Below are positions 23,538-35,900 of a DNA stretch of 64,000 nt, in pieces (the stretch's first letter is position 1; the number at the start of each line of letters is the position of its first letter). Under the pieces are notes generated by a model, which saw only the letters and a program-made list of their open reading frames with translations, did not search any database and was not told the origin of the DNA. The stretch lies in NCBI GenBank assembly GCA_900323505.1, contig OOIN01000013.1, positions 310,001 through 374,000 on the forward strand, read 5' to 3'. The DNA is from Ustilago trichophora (taxonomy: Eukaryota; Basidiomycota; Ustilaginomycetes; Ustilaginales; Ustilaginaceae). A program made the position numbers and the translations under genes.

Positions 23538-24213
23538 GGCTAGGCTTTGCAGGATGTGTAAGATATGGAGAGTAGGAAGAAAGGTGGTGTTAGCGGGGAC
23601 AGACTGACTTTCAGGTTTGTTGCCGAGTTCTTCTCAACTCGCACTGTTTCAGTCCGGCTACACATCGCAGCCGAGAAATCACGCTCACATTCCCCTCTCA
23701 TCCACTTCACACTCTATACATTTGTGTGCCTCTCCCCTCCGCTCCATCGACCTCAGCCTCTCTAATTGTATCTCTTGAACAGCTTCATGACCCTCAAATC
23801 GATTTAAAAACGTGAGTGACACAGCGGCAATGCAACAATTACAGTAGAGTACGTTTATCGGCATACGTCCGATTCAGATGCTGAATCCTGATTCGCTCAG
23901 TTGTTTCCCTGATCTTTGAAATGTCGCAATCACGGAATCCTCTTGGCGCGTGCGTATCCGCCAGCTCGCTCTATAGATTCCCCCACTTTGGCAACAACAC
24001 TGTGTCCTACTCAACTGTATCATCTCAACAAGATAGCATTCTGTGTCAACTCGCCTGCTGGAGAAAGAAGGACTCGACACAGGGCGGGAAAAGTTTATAA
24101 GAATCTACCATTAGGCAAGAAGGGTTGGTTCAATTATATCTAGGATCATCAAACAAGGGGCTTGAGTTGGAATCTGGTCTACAAAGCACCCGTCAAGGAA
24201 GCTCGCCCAAGGT
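23538..24213. promoter_or_regulatory. Upstream region of cysteine synthase / 3' flank of methylcitrate dehydratase
   Basis: This 676-base gap separates two minus-strand genes and should contain the cysteine synthase promoter. One TACWGTA motif lies at 23840. No clear TATA box was seen and no coding region is supported. Confidence 0.5.
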
Positions 24214-25864
24214 TCACTGGTTGCGAACCCAGAGGTCGACAAACTCGTTGGCGGGGAGCTTGGTGAGCTTCTCGTGGTCCTCGAGCAGTGCAACAATCTC
24301 GGACTGGCGAGCCTCGGGGAAGAAGCCCTTGAGGTGCTTCTGAAGCTTGGCCTTGATCAGAGGCTTGGCCTCGTCACGACGTCGGGCGTGGCCGACGGGG
24401 TAGTCGAGCGCAATCGAGTCGGTGGTGCCGTCGTTGAAGGTGACCTCGACCGAGTTTCCGATGGATCGGAGCTCGGGGTCAGGTACTCGGTAGTGTAGCG
24501 AGCCTCCTCCTCGACAACCATCTTGGCACGGAGCTCGTCGATCTTGGGGTTCTTGGCAACCTCGTCCGAGTAGTCCTCGGGATCGAGCTTACCGTTGATC
24601 AGACCCATGGCAGTGATGTACTGAAGAGAGTGGTCACGGTCGGCGTAGTTGTTGAGCTTGCCCGACTTGGAGATGATACGGACGGCAGCCTCCTGGGTCT
24701 TGATGGTGACGCTCTTGATGTCATCCGAGGTCTTGCCATTCTTCTGCATGCGGCCGTGCAGGACAATGGCGCCCTCAATGGCGGTCTGCGAGTGGAACTC
24801 GGCAGGGACCAACTTGAAGAGAACGTTCTCCATGACGTACGAGCCGTAAGGGCGCTGGAACTTGAACTCCTTGCCCTTGAAGAGAACATCGTAGAAGCCC
24901 CAGGTCTTGGCAGTGAGAACCGAGTTGTAACCCTGCTCACCCTTCTGGACGAGCAGAGCGAGGTTGACGGCACGCGAGCAAGCGTCACCGGCAGCCCACG
25001 ACTTACGCGAGCCAGCGTTGGGAGCGTGACGGTAGGTTCGGAGCGACTGGCCGTCACGAAAGCCTGCGAGACAACGTCAACAGTCTGGTCACGGGTGTTG
25101 CCGATCATCTTGGAAACGACGGCGGCCGATGCGACCTTGACGAGGACGACGTGGTCGAGACCGACGCGGTTGAACGAGTTCTCGAGGGCGAGACATCCCT
25201 GGATCTCGTGAGCCTGGATGGCGGCGGTGAGGACGTCCTCAACGGTGAGGGGCTTCTTGCCGTTGGCAATGTTGGTGCGGCTGATCCAGTCGGCAACCGA
25301 GAGGATGGAGCCAATGTTGTCCGAGGGGTGACCCCACTCGGCGGCGAGCCAGGTGTCGTTGAAGTCGAGCCATCGGATCAGAGCACCGTTGTTGAAAGCG
25401 GCACGGATGGGGTCGAGCTCGTAGTTGGTACCATGACACGGGCACCGTTGGGGACGACCGTGCCGGGAACAACGGGACCGCAGACGTTGGCAGCGGCAGG
25501 GAAACGGAGAGCCTCCATGGCGCATCCCAACGAGTCGAGCAAGCAGAGACGAGCAGTGTCGTAGGCGACCTGCGAGTCGATCTTGTAGTTGTGGACATAG
25601 TCGGCAATGTCCTGGAGAACCTGGTCGGGGGAGGGCGGACGTTGTCCTCACCCTTACCAACACCGGCGTGACCACCCATGACGCGAGCGGAAGTGGAGAA
25701 AGCGGCGCTTCGGGGAAGCTGAGCAAAGACGGCCTTGGCGGGGAGCTGAGCGACGGAACGAGCAGCGACAGCGGTAGCACGGGAAGAGCAGAGGTGGAGA
25801 TCGATCGAGTAGAGGTGGATCGAAGCGATGCAGCCAGAGTGGATTGAGAAACGAGGCGAGGCAT
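24214..25864 (-). CDS. 2-methylcitrate dehydratase, MmgE/PrpD family, mitochondrial (frame broken several times)
   Basis: Dehydrates 2-methylcitrate in the methylcitrate cycle, which removes propionyl-CoA; the yeast counterpart (Pdh1) is mitochondrial. The ATG at 25864 begins [20 protein letters not shown], a clear matrix-targeting leader. After a one-base shift the leader continues as [19 protein letters not shown]. Further in, frames switch but conserved PrpD segments are plain: [93 protein letters not shown] and [20 protein letters not shown]. The C-terminal piece ends [12 protein letters not shown] before the TGA at 24214. All inferred shifts fit missing single bases. The length of about 550 residues matches fungal enzymes. 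The 3' end is 677 bases from cysteine synthase, on the same strand. Confidence 0.9.
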
Positions 25865-28257
25865 CTGTAACAAGTTGGAAAAAAGAATCAAGAGAAAGAG
25901 AAAAAAGGTTACTCCAATCAGCCTCTTCGTTCACACTCTGTCGTGCTCGGCCGCTTCCATCATAAATGACAGATATGACAGTTGTACGCCTCTCGTCATC
26001 ATTCCTCGTCATTTCCACAGGAACAACGACTGTCGCCATGATGAACGACAAGGAGTGGAAGCCAAATGGACAAAGAATGTATACTCACGATCCGTCTGTC
26101 GGTGAAGTCACTCGACGAAAAGACAAGCTTTTGGTGAGGGGGAAGGAGGTGGGGAAGCGAGATGTGTGGTGGAAAGGAAAATGGTAAGAGCCAGTGTTGG
26201 ACAGAAGCTCAAGTAGTGTTCGCGAGGAGGAGCGGCTGGCCGGCTTTGGCTAGGAAGGATGCGATCTGATTGATTCACGTGCGGGACGCCAGCGAGCAGA
26301 AAGAGGTTTGACCCCAACAGCAAAGCGCAGCCAAGAGAGACGCGGGGCAAGAGCGGCGAGAGGGGGAAAAGACGCAGAAATTCAGGAAGATTTCGGGTCG
26401 GCTTTTGGGGACTTACCGGTAATGCCAGTCAGTTGAGCAGCAGAGAGGGAGCTAGAGTAGATCCAACAGCAAGCAGGTTTGTGCGCGGGGTCGAAGGGGA
26501 CCTCTCCCCACAATCTACACACTGCACGCTGCACTGTGGAGCCCTATTTGGACCAGCGCTGTCGGCTGGCCTGGCAAGAAGATCTGGTTAAACTTGCGCA
26601 TGCTCGGCCGCATCGTGCACTTAGCGAGCAACAAACCCCTTCTATGGCCGTCCTCTCTTTCCTCTTGAGCCAACTTCAGTATGTAGGTGCTCTTCTCGAG
26701 TCTTTTGCTCGTTGGCAACTCTTTGAGCTCGCTACGAACCCTTCTTCTCGAACGACAAGGCATCGTGTTTTGTTTGAACACCAATCCTTTTGGTGTCTCG
26801 TATGATGTTTCACGATCTGGACGAGAGAGAGCTGCTGGCTGCCCGGGGGTGCGGCTGCTGCAGACAGGAGCCAAGGCGGGTCCGAGGATTCACGCCGAGG
26901 GTTAGAGGAAAATGTTGAGCTGCAAAGACAGCGAGAATCAACCGGAGAGGCGCGTTCGTCTAAAGCCGAGGAATTCGACGGCTCTTTCAACGATCATTTG
27001 AAGCTGCTCGTCGCTCAGATCTCGAATGGAATCGGGAGAGCCAGCTCCTACCACTGCTGAAGGGCTGCCATCTGAATCTCGTGCAATTTGGGAGTCAGTC
27101 AAAGCAGTCAAGGATCTCTGCTCCATCTGTAGAATTGAGCGCCGATCGCCTCTGAACCGATGGTCCCGATTCTTTCGCTGTCAAATTCGATCTCGATCGA
27201 TTTAGTGAAGCTCGATGTCCAGGGTCTAGCGTCCAACATCGGACCTTGGACTCGGGCTGACTCACATCTAAGAGCCAATTGGCCAAAGGCACAACGGCAG
27301 AAAAGACTGCAATGCCAACTCAAAGCGGTGGTCACCTTTGTCAGAGACGAATCGGCCAGACGGATCATTTGCCCAAGACGAGGATGCAAATCGTCATCAG
27401 ATCACTCATATTGTACGGCGATGGTCAGCTCCAAAGTGCAGACCGAAAAGCGCTGTAGGCCAAGAGTCGGTATGGCATGGAAATAGCCCGACAGACGATG
27501 AAGAGAAAAGCCTCGCCCGAAGAGCAGATTGCAACAAGTCGTGTTCGCCTCGTATTCGAGAAAGAGGCAAGATGATCGAGTGATACATGCCTTGCAGTAT
27601 CGTCAGGATGAAAGAGCAAAGCCGGTCGGTGTTGTACTCTGCCTGGCCAAGAGTGTACAATTTTTACAAGAGCGTCAGCAGACTGGACGGCGACCAACAT
27701 TTGTGTCACACAAGAGAAAGAGAGAAGAGAGAGTAAAAATGCAGCTCATGATTCTCTCCACTCGTCCTGTCGCCCCATTTTCCGGTCCACGAAATTCAGC
27801 CTCTCTCTCCTCTCTCTCTCTCTTCCTCTCTTCGAGCGTGTCCTTAATCTGAAATCTGCGTGCATCGGCCTGCCAAATCGAGTGCAGTGATTGAATTCAC
27901 ATGGCATCTCATCTCATCGCATCTCTCACACCTTTCTACCTACCATTCTACCATTACTCGCTCGCTCCACGACGTTCGACTTCGACTAGCTCTTTGCAAC
28001 GCTAGCGCATCAACGAAGCTTTGACTCACACGCATAACCTATTCTATTCGATCGAACCATCACTCGCAGCAGGGCCATTCTTTGAAATCTCGATCGGCTC
28101 CTTCTCCGATATTGACTCAGCTATCGCTTCATCCGACGAGACATACCCAAATCAGACATAGCATCGGCATCTTTGCTTACATCGACGGCACGCCTTTTCG
28201 GGGGGGAGAGTGCCAGGCAAAAACAAGAGCTCCACTCCAGAGTTACTAGACACGCGC
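25865..28257. promoter_or_regulatory. Divergent interval, methylcitrate dehydratase / Pbs2-type MAPKK
   Basis: About 2.4 kb lie between divergent genes. The part next to the MAPKK (about 27730-28200) is CT-rich with CTCTCT runs at 27800-27835 and likely holds its 5' leader. The middle contains several short open frames on both strands without initiation context or family features. No RNA gene or repeat family was recognised. Confidence 0.5.
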
Positions 28258-30026
28258 ATGACCAACTCTGTCTCGCAAGGCGAGATGGAGCGTCTCACTG
28301 CTCAAATGAGCCTCAAAGACGCCCCATCCCCATCCTACAACCTCAAGGTGCGACGGTGGCCCACCTCAGCGTTCCTCGCCATCCACTGCATCTCCGCCTC
28401 CGTCCTGCACAAGGCACTGGTGGTCCATCAGCGGCCAGACCACCACCAAACACCGCCGTCGGTGCAGCCGAACGAGCACGAGCAATGGCAGGTGCACGTC
28501 TTCCCCCAAGTTTGCAGGCCAAACTCGCTGCCAATGCGAATCGATCTACCATGTCGGGTAGCCCCAATCCGGGTGTAATGGGCACGATCAGCGCATCGAC
28601 AGCAATGCCAGTGCTTCTCTTTCGTAAACGCAGGCAGCCGTCCGGCACATTACCAGGCACCGGTATGGGTGGCCTCGCTGCCCGCAGAGGTGTTCCTGGC
28701 GCACTAGGTGCTCCTTCCGCAGGTGGTCCTCCTCAGCAGCCGGCGCAGGCGCAGGTCCAGCTGCAGGTATGGGTGCAAGACGGAATCGACCGGGCCTTAA
28801 ACTCAGCGATATGGGGATCGGAGCTGGAGATGGCATCGACGCTGCCAATTCGCAAAAGACCGGAATGGGTGCTGGCGCTGGCCGCAGAGCACCACCACCG
28901 GGGCGTCTCTCCGACGCTCCTGGCTCCAACAAGGCACGGACGGTGCAGGGCAGCAGAATGGCGCCATGTCGACCCCTTTCAGCAATTTTTCCAAGATTGT
29001 CGATCCCTCGGGTCGACTCAACTTTAGCGGCAAGGCGGTTCTCCATGCGTCTGGTGTCGAGTTTGGTAACGGCACTTCGTTCAAGATCAACATGGCCGAG
29101 TTGGAGCTGATGGATGAGCTTGGAAGGGCAATTACGGAACGGTACGCAAGTCAGGCATACACAGACCCACGTCGAGATGGCCATGAAGGAATCCGCCTCG
29201 AACTCGACGAGTCCAAGCTCAACGCCATCATCATGGAACTTGATATTCTCACCGAGCCACTGCACCCCAGATCGTCGAGTTTTACGGCGCCTTTTTCATC
29301 GAGTCGTGCGTCTACTATTGCATGGAGTACATGAATGCTGGTAGTCTTGACAAGCTCTACGGTGACCGTGGTAGCGTACCCGAAGATGTACTCGCAAGGA
29401 TCACGGGTAGCATGGTGCGCGGTCTCAGCTTCCTCAAAGACCACCTGCAGATCATGCATCGCGATGTCAAGCCCACCAACGTTCTCATCAACCGCAAAGG
29501 CCAAGTCAAGCTTTGCGACTTTGGTGTTTCCGGTCAACTGGAAAAGTCGCTTGCCAAAACCAACATTGGCTGCCAATCCTACATGGCTCCCGAACGCATC
29601 AAGGGCGAATCTCAAAACATGCTGGGGACATACACTGTGGCTTCCGACGTATGGTCTCTCGGCCTCTCGATGGTAGAAACTACGCTCGGCACCTACCCTT
29701 ACCCGCCCGAGACTTACTCCAACGTTTTTGCTCAGCTTCAGGCCATCGTTCACGGTGACCCACCCGAGCTGCCCTCGGATCTCTACTCGGAGACAGCCCG
29801 AGACTTTGTCGCCAAGTGTTTGGAAAAGATTCCAAGCCGAAGACCTACATATGCCCAACTGCTGCAGCACGATTTCTTGACGCAAGACGAGGCAAAGGGC
29901 GAAAATGGCGTCGACATGGTCGGTTGGGTGGACCGAGCAATGGACGCAAGAGCAAAGAAGAAGGAACAGCAGCAGCAAACGAATGGCACCTCGTCCAACT
30001 CGTCCACGCCTTCCCCGGCTGCTTGA
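28258..30026 (+). CDS. PBS2: MAP kinase kinase, Pbs2 type (HOG stress pathway), frame broken at least seven times
   Basis: Dual-specificity kinase that activates Hog1-type MAPK under osmotic stress. The ATG at 28258 starts a Ser/Pro/Gly-rich regulatory N-terminus (LPPSLQAKLAANANRS, RNRPGLKLSDMGIGAGD). The kinase domain begins near 29050. Corrected for four missing bases between 29125 and 29251, it reads DELGRGNYGTVRKV and MAMKEIRLEL (catalytic Lys). From 29322 one frame runs to the TGA at 30024. It shows HRDVKPTNVLI, the DFG motif in LCDFGVSGQL, an activation loop with the Ser and Thr of SLAKTNIGCQSYMAPER, and SDVWSLGLSMVE. The segment YPYPPETYSNVFAQL is characteristic of Pbs2 rather than Ste7- or Mkk-type kinases. 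Total length is about 590 residues. The C-terminus is Gln/Ser-rich. Confidence 0.9.
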
Positions 30027-30237
30027 AGCACAATCCAAATCGTCTGTATTCCATTTCCTCTTTTTATCCACACATACACGCATATATCATCGGATTCGTC
30101 TGTATCGCATCGTATCATGTTCTTGTCTCGCAATCATGCTAAAATATTTCGCTCGCCCAATATCACTCTTTTTTGGCTCACCACACATTGTTGCCTGGCT
30201 GTCAAATTTGAAAGGAGTAGTGTTGGTTCGTATTGCA
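30027..30237. other. Short convergent 3' intergenic region
   Basis: About 210 AT-rich bases lie between the stop codons of the MAPKK (+) and Pex16 (-) genes. Nothing else is seen. Confidence 0.6.
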
Positions 30238-31787
30238 TCAAGTAGCGGAATAGTAATAGTACTCGTCGATCAAGGGTAGATAATCGCTTAGTACACCTCC
30301 CACCATACCGATTAGGAATTTGCCTTGGGTTCTTTGCACCAGACCGTTCAATTTGGGTCTTGTGAAACTGTACCACAGTGGACCTCTGAGGAGGTACCAC
30401 CAGAAGGAATTGCCTCTTTTGGACCATTCCGATTCTTCTACGGTAGAGATTGGTCTTTTTGCCTTTTCGGCTGGGTTTGAACCCATGAAAAGGAGCGAGG
30501 TAAGGATGGATGTTAAGGGGTTTTGACCCATCATCAAGGCCATCAAAGGATTGGATGCGAAGAGGCTCTTTTGTCCGGTCGAGGAAGAGTTGGGGCGACA
30601 AAGGATCGTTGGCGTAATTCTTTGGCGAAATACTCGAGTGCAAAGGAAAGCACGAAAGGTAGAGTTGCGGTTTTACCCCACCTACGTAAAGCCAAAACGT
30701 AAATGAAGGGTCGCAGAATCCACATGATCTCGGCCAAACGACCAGTAGAATTGCGTAAAGGTCGCACAAGATCCGATGCCGGGCGAATGTCGTTTACGGT
30801 CAAAACTCGGGAGAGTAGATAGTCGTTGATCTGGGATTCCGACCACGGTTTCATATTGGATGGGGGCGAAGATGGAGCTTTGGCCGCTGTGGCAGCGGCG
30901 GTGGGAGTGCGAGTGAGGTTGGTGAGTCGGTCGAATCGACAAGGGTGTCGTCGGTGTCGGAACCGGACTGAGCAGCGTTGATTCGCAATGCTCGTAGATG
31001 GGGCGGTCTTGAATCGGGATCGGTTGTTGTTGCTGAATTATTGCTCTGTGGCTCGTCGTCGACACTCTGCTGATCAAAGCCAGGGCGGAGTGAAGCAAGT
31101 GTGGGGCGCAGTAGACCGGTTCTTGAACCTTTCCAATATCCTTTGGAGGTTGTGCATCGTCGTCAAATGGGCCAGCGGCGTCATCGAGTCTCTGTGCAAA
31201 GTCGTGGATCGTCTTTGACCTCTCTCGTTCCAACGCAGCCGGATCTACCTCTCGTTCAGCGATCGGAGGATGAATCACCATCCTCGACCCCGTCATCCTC
31301 GTCAAACTGATCCTCAGTACCACTTAACGCCTCATCGCAGCCACTACATCCCACGCTTTTTTCCGACCCAACTTCCTCCTCGCCACCATTTCTGCCAACA
31401 GCTCGAAATATCCAATGATCACCAACGTGCGTGCTACACGATTGTATCCCTTGGATGATCCGAAAAGTACTGGGTATATCTCGCATGTTGGGAAGGAGTG
31501 AGACCCAACCGGGGCGGGTGCAGCAGCATTGTGGGAAGGAATGATGAGCTTTTCGGAAGCAGTTGACGATGCGACAACATCATTTTGCTTGTCGAGGGCA
31601 CGAGCTAGTATGGAATCGTGATACAAGCCGAGCAGATTCAACGAAGCATAGATGGCTTCACCTGCCAATTCGGCATCTTTGAATCTTCCGGGTAGAAATA
31701 GGTGATGGATCGAAGGGAGCTCTCTACAGCGGTGATTTGAGAGGCATTGTTGAGTAAAAACTCGTCATACTGCTTGAAGAGCGACAT
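30238..31787 (-). CDS. PEX16: Peroxisomal membrane biogenesis protein Pex16 (frame broken several times)
   Basis: Integral peroxisomal/ER membrane protein needed to insert peroxisomal membrane proteins, working with Pex3 and Pex19. The ATG at 31787 begins MSLFKQYDEFLLNNASQ, followed by VESSLRSITYFYPE and, after a shift, AGEAIYASLNLLGLYHDSIL, the conserved Pex16 N-terminal block. KGYNRVARTLVIIGYFELLA gives the first membrane-proximal helix. A Pro/His/Ser-rich linker of over 100 residues (about 31300-30860) follows. The C-terminal half contains LAEIMWILRPFIYVLALRRW, SFWWYLLRGPLWYSF and the hallmark ending LSDYLPLIDEYYYY before the TGA at 30238. Family identity is firm from both ends. The linker is longer than I would expect. 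Pex16 is absent from bakers' yeast but present in many filamentous fungi. Confidence 0.88.
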
Positions 31788-32986
31788 GATTTGGTTGCCC
31801 CACCTTTTTGCATAAAGGAGGATGAATGAGGTGGTGGTGGTAGATGAGGATGGAGTATGAATCAAGGAGTGACCGGTTGGACTGGCGTGCGCAATTACCG
31901 GCGACTGTGTGGCAGATTCGGAGAGGACAGCGCGCCAAAATCCAGTTGAAAGCGGCGGTCGACGACCAACCCCAGAATCGGGTTTGTGCCAACAGAAATA
32001 ATCTAAAATCGGGAGATGTTGCGTGACTCGGTCCGGCCTCGGGGCGGATCAGGATAAGCTCTTTACACGGTTCAACACAGGGTGGGGCGCGCTGCAGCCT
32101 TGCAGTAATCACGGTACGTTGCAGCATCGTCTACCGAGGCCATCCGCTAAGTCACCCAGACACAGTCATTGTATCAAGACTACTGGTGCCATAATACAAT
32201 CGAAACGATAGGGATGGTCTACGTTGTACGAGGCGGGAATCACATTCCTCTTTGAGCACGACACGGCGATCAAAAAGGAAGAAAAGTAGCAGCAATTGCG
32301 GCTTTTCCTGTGTGTGTGTGTGTGTGTGTCGCTACTTTGTGACTCTGTGGGACAACGCGTTTTATGCACTCCTCTGCAAAGCGGCGACGAGCTAAGATGA
32401 CGGCTGAATTGAGTTAGATTTGTGACCCTGGCTTACTGAGCTTTCTTTTTTTTTTTCCCTTTTTTTTGGACTTTTTTGGCACGTTTCTCGGGCTTTGCTG
32501 CCGTCATCCGCTTTATTGCCCCACAAAATGACGGATCTTTTAGGGTTACGGATGACCGCATTTCATCATGATGATGATGATATCGTTCCGCTCACTGTTG
32601 TTTGTGTCACTCGAGCCTGAATTGAGAGATAAAGACAGCTTTCGACAGAAGGACGCAAAACAGCCCGACGCCAGACGGAGAATGGGTGACGGACGATAGC
32701 TCGCCGACGTCGGACTTTTGCGCCGAGTTGAGACTAAAGAAGGGTTCGGCCCATCCGCCATTCACGATTAGACTGACATTGCTTCCATCGGCAACGCCGT
32801 CTCCTACTGCTCTACAATCTCTGCCGCTCACCACCACCATCTCCACCCCTCTCTCCATACTGGACCGACTCAGCCCGCTACCGACCCCCAACCTGATGCT
32901 CACTTGACGCAAAGCTCACCATCCACTTTCACCGTTGGGCAGCGCAGCACACCCTACTATCGGGTGCGCTCTTCTTTACTCTCTCG
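31788..32986. promoter_or_regulatory. Divergent promoter region, Pex16 / Ser-Thr kinase
   Basis: A 1.2-kb interval between divergent genes. It holds a (GT)n microsatellite at 32309-32329, T-rich DNA at 32443-32475 and a small (ATG)n run near 32566-32581. The 32690-32985 stretch can be read as Ser/Pro-rich protein but has no in-frame ATG. I treat it as the kinase 5' leader, although an N-terminal extension with a frame error is possible. Confidence 0.5.
32309..32329. repeat. (GT)n dinucleotide microsatellite
   Basis: About ten GT units lie in the divergent Pex16/kinase promoter. Confidence 0.9.
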
Positions 32987-35900
32987 ATGTTTCCCGGCAG
33001 TCAACCAGGGCCTAGCAGTTCGCCTATGGTCGCAATCAAGAGTCCCAAGCCGTCTTCCTCCAAGACAAGAACGCCTTGGCCTTTGGATACCTTCTGGTCC
33101 AGCTCCACCAACAGAGCCTCGTCAACAGACTCGCAGGCATCCCCCGTCTCACCCGTCCTCGGCCACTCTTATGACAGCTCCACCGGCCTCGACTCGAATC
33201 ACAACCTTGATTTCAACCATCTCCCCTTGACTCCTCCCGACTCGGGCGCTTCTGCTTTCGAGCTTCATCCAGCCATCAAGGGCGCACCGTCTCCTCGCCC
33301 ACGCGACCAATCGATGCTCGTCTCCACACCAGCTCCTCCACCTGTGCTTCTACATGGCGTCCAGACCCTGCCAAGTCCTCGCACAAAGGGCGTAGCAAAA
33401 ACGACATCTTCAACTCGTCAATATCATGGTTGACGCCTCCCTCTCGCATTGTGCCAGTCCCAGATGCTCAACTATCGCCTCCGCCACCGTCGCGAAACTC
33501 GCTCTTTTTCTCATCTTTCGGTTCTAACTCGCCTACACCGCCATCGCCACCACCGCCCCGCTCATCATCCACCCAGTTCAAACCAAACCAGTTCCCCAAA
33601 TCCCTCTGCCCTCAGACCGCTACTGCTGCTCAATGTGCATCTCCGCAGACATCCACGGCGGCAGCAGCAGCAGCATCCCGTACCATCAACATCACAGCAA
33701 GCGACAGGCCGAAACAAGGGCCATTCGCGCAATTCCTCCTTGGGCCGCGCCAGCTCCGAGGAATGCTTGCAGGAGGAGGCAAGAATCCGTGCAACACAGC
33801 ATGTCGACTTTCGACTCTGCCCGACCAATGACTTTTTGCTCGGCGAGGGGAGGCATTGTTCGGTCTACTTGGGCAGTTATCGACCACGCCCCGAGGCGGC
33901 GAATCCGATCAACCCGCCGATGTCGTTTCTTCCTCTTCTTCAGATCATGGCGGCTTTGCGCCGTCAAACGGCTCCATGCTGATCGCCAAAGTCAGTTGCT
34001 CGGTTGGAGGAAGCCTTTGCCCTTCGTCGCCTGGGGTCCATCCCAACATTATCCGGCTTATCGACATTCGCGATGAAGTCGAGTTTGCCGCATCACCGCA
34101 GCCAACGCCATCACCGCCTCCACCACAATCGCGCGATCAGCAGGTCAACCCCATCGTCAGGGCTCGGGCTTGGATGGGGACTACCGACATCCGGCTCGAC
34201 GAGTCCGGCTGGCCACACCAGTCACTCGAGATCGACTAGCGACATGAGTGGTAGAGATGAGCTCCTCCACGAGGCCCAGACACACAAACGAGCTCTGGCG
34301 CATGACAAGCAACACGAACCTGCGTTGGCCCGTGGTATCATCACGAACACGATCACGTTCCACCTCAGCGCACCAGGGTCATGACCGTCGAGCAAACCCA
34401 ATCCAGCGTCCTCCCAACCCGACCTTCCTGTTCAAGGGCCCGATGGCGGCGCACTCGACAGCAGGCGAACTACCAGCCAAGGCCAAGCCGACAACACGCC
34501 ACTCGAATCAAACCGTTGTCCAAAGATTCTCCTCCACCAACAATCCTAAAGACCCGCCCGTCTACTCATTCTCCTCGAGCTGCTTCCCAACAACCTTGCG
34601 CTCTTTGCCAGAAAACATAGCGAGCGCGTCGATCTGCAACAGTGGTTCGATTGGGCTTTACAGATGTCGGATGCGCTCGTCTTTCTCCACGAAAAGGGCT
34701 GTGTCCATGCCGACATCAAAAAGGAGAACATGCTCTTGACCGAGGACCTCGAAATCAAACTCTGCGACTTTAACTCTGCCGTCTTCCCCAACCCCAACGA
34801 CCCTCCTCGCGATGGTCTTGGACTGGGTACACCGGCGTATTGTGCACCGGAGCTGAGTCGAGCGACGGGTGGTCCTGGCGCTACGACGTTTTCATACCCG
34901 ATCGATATCTTCTCCCTCGGTGCGGTGCTCTATTCGCTAGCAACGGGGTACGAACCGTTTAGCAAGGCACGCAGCGTAGTTGAGATGCTCCACCGCAAAC
35001 GACTGTTTTTTGAGAGCGAGGAAAATGACCGAGCCTCTCGCCTCGCTGTGGAAGCCGGGAGCAATCCGAACAGTCAACCCGCCAGTCGAAGCGGTAGCAT
35101 GCGAGGTCGGCACCAAAACACACTCTTCCACCAATAACGATGCTACAGCAGCCGCGTCCCCCAGCCAATTGCCAGCTCCCTTAACCGCTACTTCACCAGT
35201 ACGGTTCCCGCCATCCATCACCACAATCGACGTGATGCTAGCAACGACAGCCTCGAAAGCGTCGCATCGAGCATTACCACCATTTCGGGTCGCAATCCAC
35301 CGCTTGGCCGTTTCCCGCCTTTTGGAACCGACGGACGAACCAAGGGTTACTTGTCGATCCGACCACCACCGCAATCCTTCGCGGTCAAACTCGCTACTGA
35401 GGGATCTGAACAAAGCGGCGGACGTGAGGAGAACGGCTTCTATGGGAGAACGCAAAGCTTTCGCACGGGAACCGCTCAACGTTTGAACGTAGTCTCAACC
35501 TTAACACAACAACCAAGCTGTTGCTCACCGTCCGATTTTCTTCTCTGAGTGTGCTTGGCAAAAAATCGGCAGTTTCAAAGTTGACCAACTTGGAGCTGGC
35601 TTCTTCTCGTCCGGACTGGCTGCGTCGTCGCTCATCTTATGGAGACGAACTCAATCATCATCATCACACCACAGTCTTTGGCTACACACCAGTATCTCTC
35701 CCCTCACCTTCCATCGCTGAACACTCTTCTACCACCCAGAAGAAGAAGCCGACACTGTTCCACCGCCAAACAATCATCCAAACCTAGCCGTTTGAGAGCC
35801 ATGTTTTCCCCACATCCACCACCACCAGCACCGGAGGCCATTTCTTCTCCTCCCCCGCGAAACCCCTCCTTCCTCCTCCCACCCCCACAAAATCCCACTC

